From contig JACZXC010000067.1 of NCBI GenBank assembly GCA_022571825.1, positions 1-10,316 on the forward strand: DNA of 10,316 bases, in the 5' to 3' direction. The notes beneath the pieces were generated by a model. That model was not told the DNA's origin and did no database searches. It saw only the letters and a program-made list of their open reading frames with translations. Below are positions 1 to 4,893 of the stretch, one piece after another. Made by a program: the position numbers and the translations under genes. The stretch is from Myxococcales bacterium (GTDB lineage: Bacteria > Myxococcota_A > UBA9160 > SMWR01). Each line of letters begins with the position of its first letter. Positions within the stretch are counted from its first letter, which is position 1.

Positions 1-2
1 CC

Positions 3-269
3 ATGTCCGCGCCGATCGTGCGCGCCATCACCGACGCCCTGGATTTGGAAATTTCCCGCTGGGAAGCGCGGGCGCAGGACGATCCGGAGGCGCGTGCCGT
101 GCTTCGCGCCTTCCTCGGACTGCGCGAGCTTCTCTGGGAGTTCGGACTGCGACGCGGCCGGGACGGCGCGCACGATCAGCCCGGGGGGGCGGAGTCGGGG
201 GCGGGTCGCGGATCGCGCGTGAGGCGGAGCCGACGACCGCGGGTTCAGCGGGTGACCGTCGAGGGCTGA
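3..269 (+). CDS. Small uncharacterised helical protein with Arg/Gly-rich tail
   Basis: I do not recognise a named family. The 88-residue frame starts at an ATG two bases into the window, so an upstream start or ribosome site cannot be judged. Residues 1-50 look like a real folded helical segment: acidic and hydrophobic positions alternate (ALDLEISRWEARAQDDPEAR, then a Leu-rich FLGLRELLWEFGLRR), as expected of one or two amphipathic helices. Residues 51-88 are low complexity, rich in Gly and Arg, and coincide with a G-rich DNA stretch (runs of 7, 5 and 3 G between about 183 and 205). The tail may be a disordered basic extension or may result from a frame slip in the G runs. There is no signal peptide or membrane segment. 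It lies 59 nt upstream of the PhaR-type gene on the same strand and could be cotranscribed with it. Confidence 0.5.
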   Translation: MSAPIVRAITDALDLEISRWEARAQDDPEARAVLRAFLGLRELLWEFGLRRGRDGAHDQPGGAESGAGRGSRVRRSRRPRVQRVTVEG

Positions 270-328
270 CCGCCCGGGCAACGTTCGCTAGCGTGGCCTG
301 GGTCCTCGCACTCCATCGAGATGTCCGC

Positions 329-904
329 ATGCCGATTCTCATCAAGCGCTACGCGAACCGCAAGCTCTACAACACCCAGACCAGCCGATATATCACCCTG
401 AAGGGCATCGCGACGTTGATCGAGGGCGGTGACGAAGTGACGGTTATCGAGAACGAGACCGGCGAAGACATCACCTCCGTGGCTCTCTCGCAGATCCTCG
501 TGGACAGCGAGCGCGTCAACCAGACCGTATCGCGAACACTGCTCTCGGATTTGATCCAGCGGGGGGGCAACGCCCTGTACGGCGCATTGCGACGAGGCGT
601 CGACGACGCGAGCGGGAGCATCGACGAAGTCCGCCGCAATGTTCGCCGGTTGGTCAAGTCCGGTGAAGACGACGGAAGGCTCAGCGACTGGATCGCCTTC
701 GCGACACCGGACTTCGACCGCATGATCCAGACCGCGATCGAGCGGGTATTCAAGCTGCTGGATCTGCCGCGTCGCTCAGACATCGAGGCGCTGAGCATGA
801 ACCTGCAGCGGGTGGCCGAAGCCGTGGACAGGCTCGACACCCTTCAGCGTTCCCGCGACGCCGCCTCCGACCGTGCGGAATCGGACTCCCGCGTCGAACG
901 CTAA
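329..904 (+). CDS. phaR: Polyhydroxyalkanoate synthesis regulator, PhaR/PhbF type
   Basis: This 191-residue protein opens with the PHB/PHA accumulation regulator DNA-binding domain: residues 5-16 read IKRYANRKLYNT, the hallmark of the family, and the domain runs to about residue 50. Members bind DNA and often the polyhydroxyalkanoate granule itself, repressing phasin and synthesis genes until polymer is present. The C-terminal part (about 130-175) is helical; its LPRRSDIEAL followed by a heptad-like stretch resembles the LPTRxDVxAL segment of phasin-like granule proteins, suggesting a granule or multimer contact. The ATG at 329 is chosen because family members begin MPxxIKRY. A GTG at 293 would add 12 residues with no family support and no ribosome site. 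No phaC or phasin gene is in the window, so the PHA role rests on the domain alone. Its TAA overlaps the TAG of the convergent acyltransferase gene. Confidence 0.85.
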   Translation: MPILIKRYANRKLYNTQTSRYITLKGIATLIEGGDEVTVIENETGEDITSVALSQILVDSERVNQTVSRTLLSDLIQRGGNALYGALRRGVDDASGSIDEVRRNVRRLVKSGEDDGRLSDWIAFATPDFDRMIQTAIERVFKLLDLPRRSDIEALSMNLQRVAEAVDRLDTLQRSRDAASDRAESDSRVER

Positions 905-1899
905 CTCCAGACCGATTCGCGGTGGGCGAGGCCGGTCTCGATGAGGAGCTGGATCTGGGAGCGCAGATCTTCGGTCAGCCGCGAGATCAGCAACTCGTCG
1001 GTAGCGGCGTCGGGCTCGAGGTGATCGAACGGGATCGGCTTGCCGATTCCGATCACCCATTTGCTGGGCAGCGGCAGCAGGCCCAGCGGACCGAGCAGCG
1101 GGAAGCTGGGGGTCACAGGCACGAAGGGCAGGCCCACCGCCCGGGCCGGGTGGCCCCACTTGAACAGGATCGGATGGACCTCTTCGGCGCCTACGATCCC
1201 GATCGGAACGATCGGAACCCGGTTCTCCAGAGCGATACGAATCACGCCGCCCCTCCCGAAGCGCTTGAGCCGGTAACGCTCGCGAAAGAGCTTCGCGGCA
1301 CCCTTGACGCCCTCGGGAAATGCGAGCACCGCATGGCCCGACGCCAGCAACCGCTCCGCGTTCTCGCGGCAGGCGCGCACTCCACCGAGGCGAGCCAGAT
1401 ACGGCTGAACGAAGGGCAGCGTGATCAACCAGTCGGCGACGAGGAATCGCGGATACAGTTGATGGGGATGGTGGCGATAGATGGCGTGGCAGACCATGAG
1501 CCCGTCGTAGGGCAATAGCCCCGACCGGTTGGCAACCAACAGACACGGCCCCTCGATCGGAACATTCTCCAGACCTTGTAGCTCCACCCGCCAATAGCCT
1601 TCGTAGAGCAGATCGAGCAGCCGACGGGTTCGCCGAAGCACGACTTCATCCATGCCGAACTCGTCGACCTCTCCCGAACGCTCGACCATTCCGATGGTGC
1701 TCACCCGGCGCCGAAACGCAGTGAACAGCGCCGGCCAGTCAACGGACCCGTGCGCCGGACCCGGAGACCCCGGCTCGCGGGTGGCCGGAAAGCGCGACCG
1801 GATCTCTCGCCGCAGGGAATCGAGCGCTTCTCGAAGTACGTCGACCTCGACGTCGAACCCGTTGGCGTTTCCGGGGCTCTGATCGCGCTGGTCGGACAC
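901..1899 (-). CDS. PlsC-like lysophospholipid acyltransferase family protein
   Basis: This 332-residue protein belongs to the PlsC/glycerol-phosphate acyltransferase superfamily, which transfers acyl chains to lysophospholipids or other lipid hydroxyls at the membrane. Visible blocks are VDEFGMD (about 78-84), a leader to the core reading LLDLLYEGYWRVELQGLENVP, the motif I region NRSGLLPYD (124-132), the FPEG block (194-197) followed by ERYRLKRFGRGG, and the VPIVPIGIVGAEE block (228-240). In this subfamily motif I normally reads NHxGxLPxD; here Arg125 stands where the catalytic His is expected, with the spacing to Asp132 unchanged. The first 60 residues look unstructured, and there is no clear membrane helix. 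The GTG at 1899 is chosen because GGAGG lies 6 nt upstream; longer frames would run into the preceding gene. It sits 28 nt downstream of the SDR gene, almost certainly in one operon. The substrate is unknown and activity is uncertain. Confidence 0.85.
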   Translation of the reverse strand: MSDQRDQSPGNANGFDVEVDVLREALDSLRREIRSRFPATREPGSPGPAHGSVDWPALFTAFRRRVSTIGMVERSGEVDEFGMDEVVLRRTRRLLDLLYEGYWRVELQGLENVPIEGPCLLVANRSGLLPYDGLMVCHAIYRHHPHQLYPRFLVADWLITLPFVQPYLARLGGVRACRENAERLLASGHAVLAFPEGVKGAAKLFRERYRLKRFGRGGVIRIALENRVPIVPIGIVGAEEVHPILFKWGHPARAVGLPFVPVTPSFPLLGPLGLLPLPSKWVIGIGKPIPFDHLEPDAATDELLISRLTEDLRSQIQLLIETGLAHRESVWS

Positions 1900-1905
1900 A
1901 GTCGG

Positions 1906-1910
1906 CCTCC
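1906..1910 (-). promoter_or_regulatory. Ribosome binding site deciding the acyltransferase start
   Basis: On the minus strand these bases read GGAGG, 6 nt before the GTG at 1899. The open frame continues upstream to an ATG-type start at 2076, inside the SDR gene. This site and the SDR stop at 1928-1930 argue for the shorter protein. Confidence 0.75.
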
Positions 1911-1927
1911 GTTCGGTGACCCGCTCG

Positions 1928-2896
1928 CTACCGGTAACGCCGCATGCGACGCGCCGACACGAAGGAGATCCATGCCTCCTTCGAACTGTAGAGGGGCTCA
2001 CCGAAAGCCTCCCACCCCCGGGCACCGTCGGCAACCCACAGGTAGCGCAGGTAGTCGTAGAATCCCGCCGGAGCATCCCCCGTCTGTCCCTGAGACGGGT
2101 AATACGCCATCTGGTACAGCACCGGCGCGGGCAGGGGAAGAATCCGCTTTCCCGCCAGGCGCAGGATCGTCGAGAGGGGCAGAACCCCTCGTGCCACGAT
2201 ATTGAACACCCCCGGGTGCGCGCTCAGCGTGGCGCGCTCGAAGGCGTGGATACAGTCCTGCTCGTGTACGAACTGCATGAGCGGATCGTACCCGAGCAAC
2301 ATCGGTACGACGGGCAGCGCGAAGAATCGATTGACGTGGTCCCATTGGTCGGGCCCCATCATCCAACAGGGCCGCAGCACCGTGACCTCGGTGTCGGGAT
2401 GGCGCTCGCGCCAGTCGGCGAGAAGGCCCTCCATCTCGATGCGATCCTTCACGCTGTGCGCGTCCGGATGGCCGCGCAACGGGTGCGACTCCGTCAGAAA
2501 GTTCGGGTTGTCGGGGAGGGGTCCATAGAGCGTCGTGCTCGACGCCACCACAAGTCGCTTGACCTTGGCGGCCGCGCACGCGTTCATGACGTGCAGGCTG
2601 CCGATGGTTTCGAGTTCGTGGTCCATCTCGAGGTCCGGCGTCGGCGTCTTTCGAAACGCCGCGTGCACGAGCACATCCACGCGCGCTCTCGAGAGGATCT
2701 CCGCCAACCTCCCGTCCGCCGTGGGTTCGGTGAGATCGATGCGATGGAAGCGCACGCGGCTGTCGAGACGAAACGGCCGCCGGTGATCGAGCGCCAGGAT
2801 CTGCAGCTTCGGGGAACCTTCGAGCAGGCGGTCGACGAGTCGTCGACCGATGAAGGACCCCAGCCCCGTAACGGCAACGACACCGGGTGCGCTCAC
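1928..2896 (-). CDS. Atypical extended SDR, NAD-dependent epimerase/dehydratase-like
   Basis: This 322-residue protein has the NAD-dependent epimerase/dehydratase fold. It shows an N-terminal Rossmann motif TGLGSFIG (10-17), in which the usual middle Gly is Ser, an acidic residue after beta2 (LALDH, 34-38), VLVHAA (75-80), the VVASSTTLYGP strand with its active-site Ser/Thr (117-126), and LRPCWMMGP (174-182). The YxxxK catalytic pair is absent: the block that aligns with it reads SVKDR (148-152) before IEMEGLL, so Tyr becomes Ser and Lys becomes Arg. The protein may therefore bind a nucleotide without normal oxidoreductase chemistry. The GTG start at 2896 is preceded by a strong GGGAGGAGG. 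It is the first gene of a two-gene unit with the acyltransferase. A galE2-like annotation (as for mycobacterial Rv0501) is possible, but UDP-galactose epimerase activity is not supported. Confidence 0.85.
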   Translation of the reverse strand: MSAPGVVAVTGLGSFIGRRLVDRLLEGSPKLQILALDHRRPFRLDSRVRFHRIDLTEPTADGRLAEILSRARVDVLVHAAFRKTPTPDLEMDHELETIGSLHVMNACAAAKVKRLVVASSTTLYGPLPDNPNFLTESHPLRGHPDAHSVKDRIEMEGLLADWRERHPDTEVTVLRPCWMMGPDQWDHVNRFFALPVVPMLLGYDPLMQFVHEQDCIHAFERATLSAHPGVFNIVARGVLPLSTILRLAGKRILPLPAPVLYQMAYYPSQGQTGDAPAGFYDYLRYLWVADGARGWEAFGEPLYSSKEAWISFVSARRMRRYR

Positions 2897-2964
2897 GGCC
2901 TCCTCCCGGGCGAAAACGGCTCTCGCCTCGCCGCCCGTTCTTCACTCGGATACCATCGTGGGAG
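2897..2964. promoter_or_regulatory. Divergent intergenic region between SDR and deacetylase genes
   Basis: These 68 nt separate the start of the minus-strand SDR unit from the start of the plus-strand deacetylase, so both promoters must fit here or reach into the genes. The minus-strand side carries the SDR ribosome site (GGGAGGAGG, complement of 2899-2907). On the plus strand TACCAT at 2951-2956 fits a TANNNT -10 element and lies 8 nt before the ATG at 2965. No convincing -35 element is visible for either direction. The promoters are inferred from gene layout rather than read from strong motifs. Confidence 0.45.
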
Positions 2965-4020
2965 ATGACGCGCATTCGGGCAACCACAGTCGTGGCGGAT
3001 GCGCGCTTCGGCAACCATCGGGGCCCCGCCGAGCACCCCGAATGCCCCGAACGTCTGGCCCCGGTACAGGCCGCCATCGATGCCCGGGGCGATCGAGTCG
3101 ATCACCTGGAGCCCAGGTACGCCGAACCCGACGAGATCCTGCGGATCCACGTTCGGGACCACTTCGAAGCCGTGGCCGAGGCCGTGCGACACGCCCCCCG
3201 TCAACTCGACCCGGACACCTACGTGTCGCCGCAGAGCCTCGACGTCGCGCTCCTGGCGGCTGGAGGAACCATTGAACTGGTGCGCCAGGTGGCGCGGGGG
3301 CAGCGCCAGCCCGGCCTGGCCGCCGTGCGACCCCCCGGGCACCACGCCGAGGCCGACCACGCGATGGGCTTCTGTCTGTTCAACAACATCGCGATTGCCG
3401 CGCGTGCCCTCCAGGCAGACGAGGGCATGGAGCGGATTCTGATCCTCGACTGGGATGTCCACCACGGCAATGGCACGCAGCACAGCTTCGAGGAGGATCC
3501 CTCGGTCCTCTTCGTTTCGATCCACCAATTCCCCTACTACCCGGGAACCGGCGACTTCGGTGAAGCCGGCCGGGGGAAGGGCACCGGGGCGACCCTGAAC
3601 ATTCCGATGCCGGCGGGGTGCGGGGACGCCGAGTACGTGGGCGTCCTGCAGCGCGTGGTCATGCCCGCGGCCGCCGCGTTTCGCCCCGAGATGATCCTGG
3701 TCTCCTGCGGATTCGACGCCCACCGAGACGATCCACTCGCCGCCATGGAAGTAAGCGGCGAGGGCTTCCGGGCCATGACGGCCCTGGTCCGCGCCATGGC
3801 CGAGGAGCTGTGCCAGGGACGCCTGGCTTTCGTGCTCGAAGGGGGCTACGCCGACTCCGGGCTGCGCGAGGGCACCGAAGCCGTGCTGGATGGCCTGCTC
3901 GACCCCCACCCCCGCCTGCCGCCCCTCGAGCCCCTGGCTCCGAACACTCCCCTTGAGCGTGTCGTGTGGGGAGTTGTGGAGATCCACGGCGAAAAAATTC
4001 CCGGGCTCGGGGCTCCCTGA
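2965..4020 (+). CDS. Histone deacetylase family protein, AcuC/acetylpolyamine amidohydrolase-like
   Basis: This 351-residue zinc hydrolase has the arginase/deacetylase fold; bacterial members remove acetyl groups from protein lysines, acetylpolyamines or small molecules. All expected elements are present: HPECPERL near the N terminus, the PPGHHAE dyad (His126, His127), GFCLFNN, the zinc-binding DWDVHHGNGT (Asp164, His166), the third zinc ligand Asp251 in SCGFDAHRDDP, and the catalytic Tyr295 in LEGGY. Length matches the single-domain family. The ATG at 2965 gives MTRIRATTVVADARF, in register with relatives, but GGGAG abuts it directly, too close for a normal ribosome site. The frame also opens further upstream at 2887, overlapping the divergent gene, which is unlikely. 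The next gene is mraZ, 223 nt away behind a terminator-like dyad, so it is probably a separate transcription unit. The substrate cannot be told from sequence. Confidence 0.92.
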   Translation: MTRIRATTVVADARFGNHRGPAEHPECPERLAPVQAAIDARGDRVDHLEPRYAEPDEILRIHVRDHFEAVAEAVRHAPRQLDPDTYVSPQSLDVALLAAGGTIELVRQVARGQRQPGLAAVRPPGHHAEADHAMGFCLFNNIAIAARALQADEGMERILILDWDVHHGNGTQHSFEEDPSVLFVSIHQFPYYPGTGDFGEAGRGKGTGATLNIPMPAGCGDAEYVGVLQRVVMPAAAAFRPEMILVSCGFDAHRDDPLAAMEVSGEGFRAMTALVRAMAEELCQGRLAFVLEGGYADSGLREGTEAVLDGLLDPHPRLPPLEPLAPNTPLERVVWGVVEIHGEKIPGLGAP

Positions 4021-4059
4021 CCGACTGAATCCCGGGCTGCGCTGGGCACGAACCTCATC

Positions 4060-4101
4060 ATCTTGTGGTGAAATCCCGTGTGAGGCGCGAGATCTTGTGG
4101 T
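4060..4101. repeat. Pair of ATCTTGTGGT direct repeats, 32 bp apart
   Basis: The ten bases ATCTTGTGGT occur identically at 4060-4069 and 4092-4101, on the same helix face (32 bp, about three turns). The seven-base core TTGTGGT recurs at 4200-4206, where it forms the last unit of the phased GTGG array. These may be outlying sites for the same regulator (MraZ) or for another factor. A role is inferred; only the repeats are seen. Confidence 0.5.
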
Positions 4102-4114
4102 CGCAACTCCCGCC

Positions 4115-4141
4115 AAAAAACCTGGATATTCCAGGTCTTTT
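4115..4141 (+). terminator. Probable intrinsic terminator (or dyad operator) after the deacetylase gene
   Basis: A perfect inverted repeat, CCTGGA (4121-4126) and TCCAGG (4130-4135), encloses a three-base TAT loop. It is flanked by six A on the left and TCTTTT on the right, so the arms can extend to 12 bp with one mismatch. The A run plus T run would allow termination in both directions. The G+C core is only moderate, and it stands out in otherwise GC-rich sequence. It lies 95 nt after the deacetylase stop and just before the mraZ boxes. An operator for a dimeric regulator is the alternative reading. Confidence 0.55.
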
Positions 4142-4151
4142 GCCTTGCAAA

Positions 4152-4206
4152 TTGGAGCAGAGTGGAGGAGAGTAGGGATCGGTGGGAAAGCGTGGAACTT
4201 TGTGGT
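4152..4206 (+). promoter_or_regulatory. MraZ-box array: six GTGG units with exact 10-bp period
   Basis: Units start at 4152, 4162, 4172, 4182, 4192 and 4202 and read TTGGA, GTGGA, GTAGG, GTGGG, GTGGA and GTGGT, each followed by five variable bases. The second base is T in all six, the fourth is G in all six, and the first and third are G in five of six. MraZ proteins are known to bind TGGGN-type direct repeats separated by 5 bp ahead of their own gene (shown in Escherichia coli), so this is very likely the autoregulatory operator of the dcw operon. The last unit ends 37 nt before the mraZ ATG. Confidence 0.85.
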
Positions 4207-4243
4207 GGATTCAAAGCAAAGCGCCGGGGGTGGTCACCCTCCG

Positions 4244-4723
4244 ATGGCTACCTTCCGGGGTCGATCGTTCCATACCTTGGACTCCAAGGGCCGCGTGAGT
4301 ATACCCGTGGAATTTCGAGCGCAACTCGAGGGGGAGTACCGGGAGCCGCCGATCCTGACCAACGGAAAGGATTGCCTGGAGCTCTACCCCTACGAGGCCT
4401 GGCTGGAGCGGGAAGAGATCTTCGCGCAGCTGCCGGCCGCAGACGCGGACATGCAGCGCTACGTACGCTTCAAGATGGCCGGCGCGACTTCGTGTCCGAT
4501 CGACAAGCAGGGCCGGATCCTGATCCCGGCGCACCTGCGCGACTGGGCCGAACTCGAGCGCGAGGTGGTGTTGTCCAGTGCCAACCGGTGGCTGGAGCTC
4601 TGGGACAAGGCGCGATATGCCGCCGACATGGATTTCATCAAGTCCAACCACGACGATTTCGCGTCGCGGGTTGCGGACTTGGAACGTACGATGTTTGGGG
4701 GTGCGAGGCGCGGAGGAGCGTAG
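4244..4723 (+). CDS. mraZ: MraZ transcriptional regulator of the division/cell-wall cluster
   Basis: This 159-residue protein has the tandem SpoVT/AbrB-like fold of MraZ, with both DxxxGR signatures: LDSKGRVSIP (12-21) and IDKQGRILIP (86-95). The opening MATFRGRSFHTLDSKGR is typical apart from two extra residues before FRG. MraZ forms ring-shaped multimers that bind direct repeats before its own gene; matching phased repeats lie just upstream, so autoregulation is likely. Residues 125-150 form a helix beyond the second domain, and the tail is Gly/Arg-rich. The ATG at 4244 is chosen because it places FRGR at the N terminus; a G-rich GGGGGTGG 10 nt upstream is a weak ribosome site. GTG codons near 4203 lie inside the operator array and would add an unrelated leader. 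It is the first gene of the dcw operon and is followed by a long 170-nt gap. Confidence 0.95.
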   Translation: MATFRGRSFHTLDSKGRVSIPVEFRAQLEGEYREPPILTNGKDCLELYPYEAWLEREEIFAQLPAADADMQRYVRFKMAGATSCPIDKQGRILIPAHLRDWAELEREVVLSSANRWLELWDKARYAADMDFIKSNHDDFASRVADLERTMFGGARRGGA

Positions 4724-4893
4724 CTCCTTCGCAGGCAAGGCTAGGGTGTCCCCGGGGCGCTGTGTCGCGGGGATGGGGAGTTACTGGGGGGGACGAACCG
4801 TTCCCACGCACCCAGGCGCTCCGGGGCACCCTGGCGGCTCCGCCCCTCGGCGATCCGGAGGCGCGGGGGCAACGCCGGAGACGACCCGCTCGA
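4724..4893 (+). other. G-rich 170-nt gap between mraZ and rsmH, possible G-quadruplex or leader structure
   Basis: No gene is seen here. Guanine runs of four or more occur at 4754-4757, 4769-4772, 4775-4778 and 4786-4792, with loops of 11, 2 and 7 nt, and a G3 at 4744-4746. This arrangement could fold as a G-quadruplex in the mRNA or the coding strand. TCCCCG (4749-4754) could instead pair with CGGGGA (4768-4773) as a hairpin. The gap is long for this gene pair, which usually abuts. A regulatory role is inferred only. Confidence 0.35.

Noticed and set aside
1900..2076. Longer start for the acyltransferase
   Set aside because: It would overlap the SDR gene by about 150 nt. The GGAGG 6 nt before the GTG at 1899 is a better start.
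2887..2964. 26-residue N-terminal extension of the deacetylase
   Set aside because: It overlaps the divergent SDR start, is Arg/Pro-rich and goes beyond the family N terminus.
2893..4116. Minus-strand open frame of about 400 codons opposite the deacetylase
   Set aside because: Shadow of a gene whose catalytic residues are all intact; no sensible protein features.
4061..4206. TTGTGGT copies read as DnaA boxes (an origin)
   Set aside because: They do not match TTATNCACA or its complement, and there is no AT-rich unwinding region or dnaA nearby.
4162..4893. N-terminal extension of RsmH reading through mraZ and the gap
   Set aside because: The frame is open, but the product is Arg/Gly-rich with no homology. 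Family members start right at HxPVLLDE, and mraZ occupies this DNA in another frame.
4724..4893. The actinobacterial mraW leader RNA motif
   Set aside because: The position is right, but I cannot see its conserved hairpin, and the lineage does not look actinobacterial. It is left as an unassigned G-rich gap.
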